From contig NZ_CALIMQ010000273.1 of NCBI RefSeq assembly GCF_938045535.1, forward strand, positions 1 through 7,924: a stretch of 7,924 bases of DNA. Direction: 5' to 3'. Both the position numbers and the translations under genes were made by a program. This DNA comes from an uncultured Campylobacter sp. (lineage in GTDB: Bacteria; Campylobacterota; Campylobacteria; Campylobacterales; Campylobacteraceae). A model generated the notes under the pieces. The model searched no databases. It saw nothing but the letters and a program-made list of their open reading frames with translations, and had not been told where the DNA came from. This document shows, piece after piece, positions 1 through 5,766 of this stretch. Each line of letters begins with the position of its first letter. Position 1 is the stretch's first letter.

Positions 1-300
1 CACGAGCAAAATGGCAAGTGCCGCCCATATAAGCGCAAAAGAGTATCTGATCTTTCGCACGAGCAAAAAATGTGTGCATAGAGTGATAAAATAGGCGCTG
101 CACGTAAACTCAAGCATAAATACGAATATCCCTTTTCCTATGAAATCCCAGCCATACCAGCGATCGAAAATAAAATGAAAAATTATATAGTAGCAAATCT
201 GGCGTACTGCCAAGAATGCCGCCGTCACCAGAATTGGATGTAGTAGCGGCTTGCCCGCGCGCAAATCTGCGCCTAAATTTTTAAAGTAGCTTTTTAACAT
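1..300 (-). CDS. Multi-pass inner-membrane protein, N-terminal 100 residues (3' end outside window)
   Basis: The frame is open from an ATG at 300 down to base 1, giving the first 100 residues; the rest lies beyond the window. The protein begins MLKSYFKNLGADLRAGKPLL and then has three hydrophobic stretches, at about residues 21-46, 54-80 and 84-100. Short basic or polar segments (DRWYGWD, VRKIRYS) separate them. This pattern fits a polytopic inner-membrane protein with a short cytoplasmic N-terminus. The start is supported by AAAGGA at 306-311 on this strand, 5 nt upstream. I do not recognise the family. N-terminal membrane domains of sulfatase-type transferases (phosphoethanolamine transferases, LTA-synthase-like enzymes) look similar, but the catalytic part that would decide is not present. 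It is divergent from the lipoprotein operon. Coding is likely; function is unassigned. Confidence 0.7.
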   Translation of the reverse strand, partial: MLKSYFKNLGADLRAGKPLLHPILVTAAFLAVRQICYYIIFHFIFDRWYGWDFIGKGIFVFMLEFTCSAYFITLCTHFLLVRKIRYSFALIWAALAILLV

Positions 301-520
301 ATGGATCCTTTCAAATTTGAACTTTTATCGTTTTTAAGATCGATCCGGGCTGCCTCATTGAAAAAATTGAAATTTCGCAGAGCTTTAGTACACGCGCTTC
401 ACCTTGCAAAAATATAAGTTTAATTTTAAAAACATATCGTTTAAACTTCCCTAAATTTCAGCGCAACCGGATGAGTTTAATTTAAATTGAGGCAGAGCTG
501 CGCGCGGTTTTTTATAAGCT

Positions 521-559
521 TTTTAAAAGCGGCTTCGCATCGGCAAGCCTCTTTTAAAA
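521..559. terminator. Stem-loop resembling a bidirectional intrinsic terminator
   Basis: The left arm TTTTAAAAG (521-529) pairs with CTTTTAAAA (551-559). After one mismatch (c530/t550), GGCTT (531-535) pairs with AAGCC (545-549) around a 9-nt loop. The core has an A-tract before it and a T-tract after it on either strand, which is the form of a bidirectional Rho-independent terminator. It is odd here because the flanking genes diverge, so neither should need a terminator at this point. It could end a small RNA, stop antisense transcription or act as a leader structure. The pairing is visible in the sequence; the role is inferred. Confidence 0.5.
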
Positions 560-671
560 TTTGCTTACTTTAAAGTGACGCCGCCGTTCGCGCGATCTTT
601 ATCAAATTTCCGCGATTTTGACATGGCGTATTTTAAGGCAAATTAATTAAATTTGAAACAAATCGTATCCG

Positions 672-697
672 TTTTTTTAAGAATTTCTTGCTATCAT
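672..697 (+). promoter_or_regulatory. Likely sigma-70 promoter of the lipoprotein operon
   Basis: An extended -10 element, TG-C-TATCAT, lies at 689-697, with a T-tract at 672-678 about 10-17 nt upstream of it. Campylobacter sigma-70 promoters typically have a good -10 and a T-rich upstream stretch instead of a conserved -35. Transcription would start near 704, giving a leader of about 20 nt that carries AAGGAG (714-719) 6 nt before the ATG at 726. It is the best promoter candidate in front of the CsgG-like gene. Confidence 0.55.
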
Positions 698-725
698 ACG
701 GAAAATTTTTCTTAAGGAGTAAAGA

Positions 726-1403
726 ATGAATTTCAAAAAAACCATATCGGTTGCCTTTATTGCGGCTTCGGTGCTAGCGCTATTTAGCGGATGCGCGAAA
801 GAGAGCTCTCGCGTAGTGCAAACCCCTACGGTAGCGAGTCTAAATACCAATTACTCGGGCGAGCGGATCGCCGTGTCGGTAGGACGCTTTAACAACCAGT
901 CCTCTTACAACAACGGGGTGTTCTCCGACGGGGAGGACAGACTGGGCAACCAAGCGCAGACAATTTTGATCTCAAGCTTACAGCAAACGGGACGCTTCTC
1001 GGTGCTTGACCGCACAAATATGCGCGCCATCAAAGAGGAAAGCGCAATCTCCAAAAGCGCACAAAGCTTAAAAGGCGCCAGATACGTTATCACCGGCGAC
1101 GTGACTGAGTTTGGCCGCAAGACGACCGGAGATCATCAGCTGTTTGGAATTTTGGGTAAAGGAAAGACCCAAACCGCGTATTCTAAAGTAAATTTAAACA
1201 TCGTTGACGTTAGAACATCCGAGGTGGTCTTTTCGACTCAGGGCGCGGGCGAATACGAGCTATCAAACCGCGAAGTGCTAGGTTTCGGCGGCACTGCGGG
1301 CTATGATTCGACGCTAAACGGCAAGGTGTTAAGCCTAGCGATCATCGAAGCTGTCAATAATCTCGTAAACGGCCTTGAAAACGGCGCGTTTAAAGTGAGA
1401 TAA
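726..1403 (+). CDS. CsgG/HfaB-family outer-membrane lipoprotein
   Basis: This 225-residue protein has a lipoprotein signal: basic MNFKK, a hydrophobic stretch (residues 7-20), and a lipobox ending SGC with the acylated Cys at 23. The +2 residue is Ala, so outer-membrane sorting is expected. The mature part matches the CsgG family: ERIAVSVGRFNNQS (46-59), then LGNQAQTILISSLQQTGRFSVLDR (73-96), GARYVITGDVTEFG (117-130), and NLNIVDVRTSEVVFST (156-171). In curli systems CsgG forms an oligomeric channel in the outer membrane; E. coli CsgG is about 277 residues, so this is a compact relative. It is the first gene of a three-lipoprotein operon, as in the Neisseria GNA1164-1163-1162 cluster. The start is set by AAGGAG at 714-719. 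No csgA, B, E or F is visible, so export of curlin should not be assumed. Family assignment is firm; cargo is unknown. Confidence 0.9.
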   Translation: MNFKKTISVAFIAASVLALFSGCAKESSRVVQTPTVASLNTNYSGERIAVSVGRFNNQSSYNNGVFSDGEDRLGNQAQTILISSLQQTGRFSVLDRTNMRAIKEESAISKSAQSLKGARYVITGDVTEFGRKTTGDHQLFGILGKGKTQTAYSKVNLNIVDVRTSEVVFSTQGAGEYELSNREVLGFGGTAGYDSTLNGKVLSLAIIEAVNNLVNGLENGAFKVR

Positions 1404-1412
1404 GGATAAAAT

Positions 1413-1907
1413 TTGAAAGCAGGTAGCGTTTTTGCTCTTGCTGCTGCGGCCGTGATCTTTTGCGGCTGCGGCGGCGGGACGCGGAATCAAATTTATTACT
1501 GGGACGGCAGCTACACGGACTCGACCTATCAGTATCTAAAGCAGGAAGGCGATGTAGGCGAACAGATCGAAGCGCTTGAAAAATCTATCCAAAAGGCATA
1601 TGAAAAGGGGCTCAAAGTCCCGCCTGGGCTTTATTCGCATCTGGGGCTTTTGTATCTAAGCGCGGGCAACGGCGCGAGGGCGAGGGAGAATTTCGAGAAA
1701 GAAGCTCAGGCCTTCCCTGAATCAAAGCCGTTTTTAACCTTCATTACAAACCCCGCCGCGCTTAAAAAAGCTGAGGCTGCGGCCAAGCCGGGCGCCGATA
1801 AAGCTCAAGGATCAAGCGGGCGCGAAGCCGCCAAAACGGCCTCTGCAAAGCAAGGCAAAGCTGCCGCAAAGCAGGGCGGTAAAACGAATAAAAAGGCTAA
1901 AAAATGA
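1413..1907 (+). CDS. DUF4810-family lipoprotein with Ala/Lys-rich tail
   Basis: This 164-residue protein is read from a TTG start. There is no other Met codon in the frame, and AAGGA (1402-1406, overlapping the csgG-like stop codon) sits 6 nt upstream, so TTG is the credible start. The signal peptide is short and ends in a lipobox IFCGC with Cys19 as the lipidation site. The family signature is YYWDGSYTDSTYQYLK at 28-43. Residues 69-108 (VPPGLYSHLGLLYLSAG and onward) resemble a TPR-like helical pair. Residues 115-164 are low-complexity, rich in Ala, Lys, Gly and Gln, strongly basic and probably disordered. It starts 9 nt after the CsgG-like gene and overlaps the next by 4 nt, so translation is probably coupled. 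The family has no assigned biochemical function; an accessory role to the CsgG-like protein is inferred from conserved gene order. Confidence 0.85.
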   Translation: MKAGSVFALAAAAVIFCGCGGGTRNQIYYWDGSYTDSTYQYLKQEGDVGEQIEALEKSIQKAYEKGLKVPPGLYSHLGLLYLSAGNGARARENFEKEAQAFPESKPFLTFITNPAALKKAEAAAKPGADKAQGSSGREAAKTASAKQGKAAAKQGGKTNKKAKK

Positions 1908-2584
1908 AAAATAAAGCTCAAATAGCGATTTTTAGCGTATTCGTGGCGCTGTTTTTTAACGCGTGCGCTCTAAGCGAGCCTGAAATTTACGACTACTCGG
2001 CGCTTCAGCAGGCTAAGCCGCGATCGATTTTGGTGCTGATGCCGAGCAACGAAACAACCGAAGTGGATGCAGGTGCTGCCGTGCTTGCCAACGCGATCTA
2101 TCCGCTAAGCGAGGCGGGCTATTATGTATTTTCGCCTGCGCTCGTGCATGAGACCTTCAAAAATAACGGAATTTACGAGGCGAGCGAGATCCAAAACGTC
2201 TCCGCGCACAAGCTAAGACAAATTTTTGGCGCAGACGCCGTGCTATATATGGATGTCGTCAAATACGGCACTTCGTATATGTTGCTAAATAGCGTAAGCG
2301 TCGTGGCGGTCAATGCCAAGCTCGTGGATCTGCGAAGCGGTGCGACGCTCTGGGAGGGCTCGGCGCAGGTAAGCGACGACTCAAGCAGAGGCAGTAGCGA
2401 TCTTGTAGGCATGCTGATCTCCGCGGTCATCAAACAGATCGGCGATACCGTCTCCGACGCGGGATACAAGCTCTCCGCGAGCGCAGATGCGATGCTGCTG
2501 GGCCAAAACTGCAACAAATGCTTGCTCTACGGCCCGTATTCACCGCACTACGGCCAGGATAGGCAGCTTGGCGGCGGCAAATAA
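1904..2584 (+). CDS. DUF799 (GNA1162-type) lipoprotein
   Basis: This is a 226-residue lipoprotein. Its signal sequence MKNKAQIAIFSVFVALFFNAC places the lipidated Cys at 21. Conserved blocks of the family follow: SILVLMPSNETTEVD (41-55), AIYPLSEAGYYVFSP (64-78), HETFKNNGI (82-90), FGADAVLYMDVVKYGTSY (108-125), AKLVDLRSGATLWEG (138-152), and the C-terminal LLYGPYSPHYGQD (207-219). A CNKC pair of cysteines at 203-206 could form a disulfide or bind metal. The start codon overlaps the stop of the preceding gene (ATGA at 1904-1907), a standard coupling arrangement. The Neisseria homologue GNA1162 is a surface-antigen candidate thought to have a TolB-like fold and to be part of an envelope transport assembly. 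That role is from family knowledge; the partner relationship here is inferred from the operon. Confidence 0.9.
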   Translation: MKNKAQIAIFSVFVALFFNACALSEPEIYDYSALQQAKPRSILVLMPSNETTEVDAGAAVLANAIYPLSEAGYYVFSPALVHETFKNNGIYEASEIQNVSAHKLRQIFGADAVLYMDVVKYGTSYMLLNSVSVVAVNAKLVDLRSGATLWEGSAQVSDDSSRGSSDLVGMLISAVIKQIGDTVSDAGYKLSASADAMLLGQNCNKCLLYGPYSPHYGQDRQLGGGK

Positions 2585-2602
2585 ATTTTAAAAAGGACGA
2601 AA

Positions 2603-3058
2603 ATGAAACTAGCCGAGGCGCTGATACTGCGCGCCGACATACAAAAACGCATCGAGCAGCTAAAATCAAGGCTCGCGGATAACGCAAAGGTGCAAGAGGG
2701 CGAGAAACCCAGTGAAGAGCCAAAGGCGCTACTAGCCGAGCTAGACGCGCTAAGCGGCGAGCTTGAGCGGCTAATCGTTCGGATAAATTTAACCAACTGC
2801 ACCGCAAAAGCGGATGGCAAGAGCTTAACCGAGCTAATCGCCAAGCGCGACGTACTCACGCTAAAAGCGGGAGCGCTGCGAGCTTTCGCGCAAGCTTCTG
2901 CGCAAAAAGTGGATGTTTATTCGCGCAGCGAGATTAAAATTTTAAGCACGGTCGACGTCGCGGCGCTGCAAAAGCAGGTGGACGAGCTAGCTAGGCAGAT
3001 CAGACAGCTTGATACGACGCTGCAAAGCGCGAACTGGCAGACCGATCTGATCGACTAA
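2603..3058 (+). CDS. DIP1984-family (septicolysin-like) coiled-coil protein
   Basis: This 151-residue protein starts MKLAEALILRADIQKRIEQL, which is the hallmark N-terminus of the DIP1984 family. The NAKVQEGEKPSEEP segment (27-40) and RINLTN (60-65) are also characteristic. Heptad-like leucines run through residues 7-24, 43-61 and 120-142, so a mostly alpha-helical coiled-coil bundle is expected. There is no signal peptide or membrane segment, so it is probably cytoplasmic. The length is typical for the family. Some databases call these proteins septicolysin, but a lytic activity is not established from the sequence. AAGGA at 2593-2597 lies 5 nt before the ATG. The gap to the preceding lipoprotein gene is only 18 bp with no terminator, so co-transcription is possible, although a functional link is not evident. 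Confidence 0.85.
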   Translation: MKLAEALILRADIQKRIEQLKSRLADNAKVQEGEKPSEEPKALLAELDALSGELERLIVRINLTNCTAKADGKSLTELIAKRDVLTLKAGALRAFAQASAQKVDVYSRSEIKILSTVDVAALQKQVDELARQIRQLDTTLQSANWQTDLID

Positions 3059-3462
3059 AGCGTCAAATTTAGCGGCGAAATTTGAAAGGATTTCGCGAAA
3101 AATAAAATTTCGGGTAAGTATCGCAAGAAGCGAGTACAAAATTTATGGCAGCGCTCGCGGAAACGGCGCACCCCTTTTACGATTTATTTTCAGTAAATTT
3201 ACAAGGGCAATGTAACTACGCAATGTAACTACCGCGTACTGATCTAGCGATACCGAGGGCGGGAACGGGGAAATTTTAAAACGAAATTTTAATTTTTGCG
3301 GCGTGGCTTGCGGGCTTGCAGTAAAATTTGGCGGCGATCTGGGCGGGCTTGACGCTCAAATTTTTCGTTAAATTCAGGCGTGCTTGCCATTTTGCATTTT
3401 GACCCGTCTGGCGTCAAATTTTACAAAAATCATAAAATTTAGCCAAATTTAAAGGATGAAAT
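3059..3462. other. Intergenic region, probably decayed, with small hairpins and one short open frame
   Basis: This stretch of about 400 bp has no convincing gene. It contains a 7-bp stem-loop (GCGAAAT 3075-3081 with ATTTCGC 3090-3096, 8-nt loop) just after the DIP1984 gene, without a T-tract, so it is at best a weak terminator. A 27-codon ATG frame spans 3145-3228 (MAALAETAHPFYDLFSVNLQ...) without a good ribosome site. An imperfect hairpin has arms at 3172-3186 and 3194-3207. The tandem repeat at 3207-3232 is listed separately. Close to the phosphatase gene, TTTGAC (3398-3403) and GTCAAA (3413-3418) form a 6-bp inverted repeat that could be an operator, and TAAAAT (3433-3438) could be a -10 element. 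Confidence 0.4.
3207..3232. repeat. Perfect 13-bp tandem duplication
   Basis: The unit GCAATGTAACTAC occurs twice back to back (3207-3219 and 3220-3232) with no mismatches. It abuts the right arm of an imperfect hairpin (3172-3207). The second copy introduces the stop (3226-3228) of the small open frame that starts at 3145, and its length is not a multiple of three, so loss or gain of a copy would shift that frame. It looks like a recent slippage event. Confidence 0.9.
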
Positions 3463-4149
3463 TTGAAATTTAAAACCCTTGCGCTAGCGGCCGCATTTTT
3501 CTTTGCGACGAGCGTAAATGCAGAGCTCGCGACAGAAGCGAATTCCATAAATTTTAGAAAAACGAGCAGTGCGGAGCAAAATTTCGCGGACGCAAAAGAC
3601 GCCAAATTTCAAAACGCGCATTTTCAAAACGCAGATACAGCAGCGCGCGGTACAAACTCAAACTCATCGCAAAAAGCGACCCTCATCGACGAAGCGAAAA
3701 ATTTCTACCACGTGGACGAGCTGCTGTTTCGCAGCGCTCAGCTTGATGGAAGCGACGCCGCAAAGCTGCACGAGCTTGGCATCAAAAGCATCGTAAATCT
3801 GCGCCATTTTAGCAGAGGCGGCGACAGAAGGGCGTTTGGGGATCAATTTTGGCTCGCGAACAAGCCGCTTCAAAGCTGGGAGATAAAGCCCGCACAGATC
3901 GCAGACGTCTTGCGCACCATTCGCGAGCGCCAAAAAGAGGGCGCCGTGCTCGTGCACTGCTATCATGGAGCCGATCGCACGGGCCTTGTGGTGGCGATGT
4001 ACCGTGTGATCTATCAGGGCTGGAGCCTGGACGCCGCACGCAGCGAGATGATAGACGGCGGATACGGCTTTCACTCGATGTGGCAGGATATCGCGGGCTT
4101 TTTGACGCCGCAAAACGAAGCGCTCGTAAGAGCCGAGCTAGGAATTTAG
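3463..4149 (+). CDS. Exported tyrosine/dual-specificity phosphatase
   Basis: This 228-residue protein starts at TTG (3463), with AAAGGA at 3451-3456 and a 6-nt spacer. The nearby ATG at 3456 opens another frame that stops after five codons. Residues 1-20 (MKFKTLALAAAFFFATSVNA) are a Sec signal peptide with a likely cleavage after VNA, so the enzyme should act in the periplasm or outside. Residues 21-70 are a polar linker with a duplicated FQNAH/FQNAD. The phosphatase domain starts near 78 with FYHVDELLFRSAQLD, then GIKSIVNLRHFSR (106-118). The catalytic P-loop is HCYHGADRTG (165-174), the HCX5R signature with nucleophile Cys166 and Arg172, both present. This family (cysteine-dependent DSP/PTP fold) removes phosphate from Tyr/Ser/Thr residues or from small molecules; the substrate is unknown. 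It appears to be a stand-alone gene. Confidence 0.88.
   Translation: MKFKTLALAAAFFFATSVNAELATEANSINFRKTSSAEQNFADAKDAKFQNAHFQNADTAARGTNSNSSQKATLIDEAKNFYHVDELLFRSAQLDGSDAAKLHELGIKSIVNLRHFSRGGDRRAFGDQFWLANKPLQSWEIKPAQIADVLRTIRERQKEGAVLVHCYHGADRTGLVVAMYRVIYQGWSLDAARSEMIDGGYGFHSMWQDIAGFLTPQNEALVRAELGI
3607..3636 (+). repeat. In-frame 15-bp tandem repeat in the phosphatase linker
   Basis: TTTCAAAACGCGCAT (3607-3621) is followed directly by TTTCAAAACGCAGAT (3622-3636), 13 of 15 bases identical. Both are in the coding frame and encode FQNAH then FQNAD at residues 49-58. The unit is a multiple of three, so copy-number change would alter linker length without breaking the protein. Confidence 0.8.
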
Positions 4150-4373
4150 ACGAAATTTCGCTCGTCCTATCAGACGGCGGCAAAATTTGTAAATTTAATA
4201 ATGACAAAATGCCGTTTATAACGAAATTTTAGAATACGAGCTATGTATATTTTCTGGGGCGAGGCTCGGGATACGCCAAAATAGGGGCGAAAAACGAGCT
4301 GAAAAGACACGCGGAGTTTGAGCAAAAATTTGAGGCGTGCAAACAAAAGGCGCGAGAAATTTTAAATTTATAG
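4146..4373 (+). pseudogene. Probable 3' remnant of an unrecognised gene
   Basis: One frame reads LDEISLVLSDGGKICKFNND... to a TAG at 4230-4232 and then continues as SYVYFLGRGSGYAKIGAKNE...FEQKFEACKQKAREILNL to a TAG at 4371-4373. Both halves look like ordinary protein, and the second has a charged, helical C-terminal character. There is no start codon with a ribosome site in this frame. An alternative is a short protein starting at ATG 4243 (MYIFWG), which would join the second half only if one G were added to the G4 run at 4256-4259. Both views suggest a broken gene. I cannot name the family, and chance open frames are possible at this length. Confidence 0.35.
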
Positions 4374-4454
4374 ATATCGCTAAAATTTTACTCTTTGCGG
4401 CGAGCTAAATTTAAAACCATAAATTTCTGAAAAAAACAAAGAGGCCTTAAAATA

Positions 4455-4480
4455 GTAAAATTTAGGTCGTAAAATTTTAC
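4455..4480 (+). terminator. AT-rich hairpin, possible terminator
   Basis: GTAAAATTT (4455-4463) pairs perfectly with AAATTTTAC (4472-4480) around an 8-nt loop, and is followed by GCATTTTTC. The stem is AT-rich and the T-run is offset by three bases, so it would be a weak terminator on the plus strand. It could terminate transcripts from the phosphatase and the remnant upstream. Confidence 0.35.
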
Positions 4481-4555
4481 GCATTTTTCTACTGGAAATT
4501 CTCATAATTTTTTCAAATATGCGCTCACGCCGCTGCGTGCGTATCGCAACGAAAA

Positions 4556-4646
4556 TTGGCTAAATTTTAAAGCCCGATTTGCACTTGCGGCGACGAGGCG
4601 CGTAAAACGCCGCAGATATTAGAAAAATATCCGTAAATTTAGCCAA
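4556..4646. repeat. 12-bp inverted repeat upstream of the SUKH gene
   Basis: TTGGCTAAATTT (4556-4567) and AAATTTAGCCAA (4635-4646) are perfect reverse complements separated by 67 bp. The right arm ends 44 bp before the GTG start of the SUKH gene. The words are common in this genome style, so chance is possible, but the exact 12-bp match and its position make a regulatory or former mobile-element role worth noting. Confidence 0.5.
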
Positions 4647-4690
4647 AACGGAGTAAAATTTGAGCGGCAAATTTAGAAAAAGAAGCGATC

Positions 4691-5374
4691 GTGGAAAATT
4701 TATTACTGGTGCAGCTGCGAGAGGCGCTACCGCAGGGCATGCGCGTGCCGAGCGAACTTGAGGCGCTTTATGCGTGGATCGAAGCAAACGGCTTTTATGA
4801 CGACGCGGGCGGTCGCAGACGCGGCTATCTCTACCCGCAGGATCGGCTGCAGCAGAGCTGGAGCGACGATGAGCGCGAGGGCGGCACGGATATCGTATTT
4901 TTCACGGATGAGCCGAAAAATCGCGACGAGGAGCTAAGGTATTGGTTTTACGGCGAGGATCGCGAGCTTGCCGCGGAGATCAAGCAGAGGCTTTGCGTAT
5001 TCGCAGGCAGCGGCTCGGAGGGCTCGATGTGCGCGCTGTGGCTGGACGATGCGGGCGAGACGAAGATCGTGCACATGGGCTCCGGCTCGGGCTCGAGCAT
5101 GACCTGCGTTTTGGCTCATAGCGGGCTTGATTTTTTGCGATTGCTTGCGATCGGATACGATGAGATCTGCTGGGATGAGGATTTTAGCGCGCCGCCAAAC
5201 AGCGAGGAGGATGATTTTATCGTGCATCCAAACGTAAAATTTCAGCAGTGGCTTAAGGACGCGTTTAAAACGACGATCCCGCAAACCGCGCTTGAGTTCG
5301 TCACGCCTGCACATCTGGACGACGAGAACCCGAGCGATGAGTTTTTGATCTGGGTAAATCGCGTCGCAGAGTGA
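4691..5374 (+). CDS. SUKH-superfamily (SMI1/KNR4-like) protein, probable immunity protein
   Basis: This 227-residue cytoplasmic-type protein is strongly acidic, with no signal peptide or membrane segment. It starts at GTG 4691; upstream in frame there is a TGA at 4661 and no other start codon. The ribosome site is weak (AGAAG at 4681-4685). The SUKH-like features are SELEALYAWIEANG (21-34), CVFAGSGSEGSMCALWLDD (102-120), KIVHMGSGSGSSMTCV (125-140), GLDFLRLLAIGYDEICW (145-161) and a C-terminal helix NVKFQQWLKDAF (181-192). Proteins of this superfamily commonly neutralise polymorphic or contact-dependent toxins by direct binding. No toxin gene is visible next to it, so it would be an orphan immunity gene or part of a decayed toxin locus. 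It lies between two gene-poor regions. The family call is by motif resemblance and is less certain than the coding call. Confidence 0.72.
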   Translation: MENLLLVQLREALPQGMRVPSELEALYAWIEANGFYDDAGGRRRGYLYPQDRLQQSWSDDEREGGTDIVFFTDEPKNRDEELRYWFYGEDRELAAEIKQRLCVFAGSGSEGSMCALWLDDAGETKIVHMGSGSGSSMTCVLAHSGLDFLRLLAIGYDEICWDEDFSAPPNSEEDDFIVHPNVKFQQWLKDAFKTTIPQTALEFVTPAHLDDENPSDEFLIWVNRVAE

Positions 5375-5379
5375 AATTT

Positions 5380-5402
5380 AAAGCGGCTTTTTTGCGCCGT
5401 TT
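5380..5402 (+). terminator. Weak hairpin after the SUKH gene
   Basis: Just past the TGA, CGGC (5384-5387) pairs with GCCG (5396-5399) and AAA (5380-5382) with TTT (5400-5402), with one bulged G. The T6 run lies in the loop rather than after the stem, so it is a poor intrinsic terminator. It is the only candidate close to the gene end. Confidence 0.3.
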
Positions 5403-5766
5403 AATGAAGTATTGCGGGGCTTGCTTTCGTAGGAAACCTTGAATTTAAGCTTTTACTGGCTAATTTAAAGAGCGTAAATTTAATGGATATCTTTTGATTA
5501 AAATTTTAATGGCGGCGGTATCCATATAGAAAAGCATTAACCATCCATTACCGCTTTTGCTGCTCTTAAAATTTTTAATAAATCTACCTGATAGAATCTA
5601 ACTCTTTACAGTGTGGCGGTAGAATTTTGCTGTTATCCGAAATAAGACGCGATAGAAAAGTTGGCACGTTTTTAAGAATCCAAATAAATTTAGCTAAATT
5701 CCGCGTGGATGGGTTATATCAAAGCATGGAAATTCTGTCAGTTTATTGGCAAAGAACTGATTGAGA
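5403..5766. other. Gene-poor stretch with imperfect inverted repeats
   Basis: No supported gene is visible. TTAAAATTTTAA (5498-5509) and GCGGTA (5515-5520) are mirrored by TACCGC (5549-5554) and TTAAAATTTTTAA (5566-5578), an imperfect palindrome of about 80 bp. ATGGATA (5483-5489) and TATCCAT (5519-5525) form a second, overlapping inverted repeat. On the minus strand an open frame across this palindrome reads SSKSGNGWLMLFYMDTAAIK and continues, but it has no ribosome site. A short plus-strand ATG frame (MGYIKAWKFCQFIGKELIET...) lies near 5710-5778. These may be fragments of former genes. Confidence 0.35.

Noticed and set aside
726..1403. Reading the CsgG-like gene as part of a curli operon
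   Set aside because: No curlin repeats, CsgE or CsgF are present, and the neighbours are DUF4810 and DUF799 lipoproteins.
2173..2859. Minus-strand open frames opposite the DUF799 and DIP1984 genes
   Set aside because: They lie antisense to well-supported genes, have Ser/Arg/Ala-rich random-looking translations and lack ribosome sites.
3664..4232. Long open frames on both strands overlapping the phosphatase
   Set aside because: The phosphatase frame has a signal peptide and an intact catalytic motif; the others are Arg/Ser-rich shadows of GC-rich codons.
4660..4764. TTG start with GGAG upstream in another frame before the SUKH gene
   Set aside because: The leader looks good, but the frame gives only about 34 basic residues without protein-like pattern and overlaps the SUKH frame.
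4560..4787. 75-codon minus-strand frame overlapping the SUKH gene start
   Set aside because: It has no family pattern and its N-terminal part is antisense to the SUKH coding sequence.
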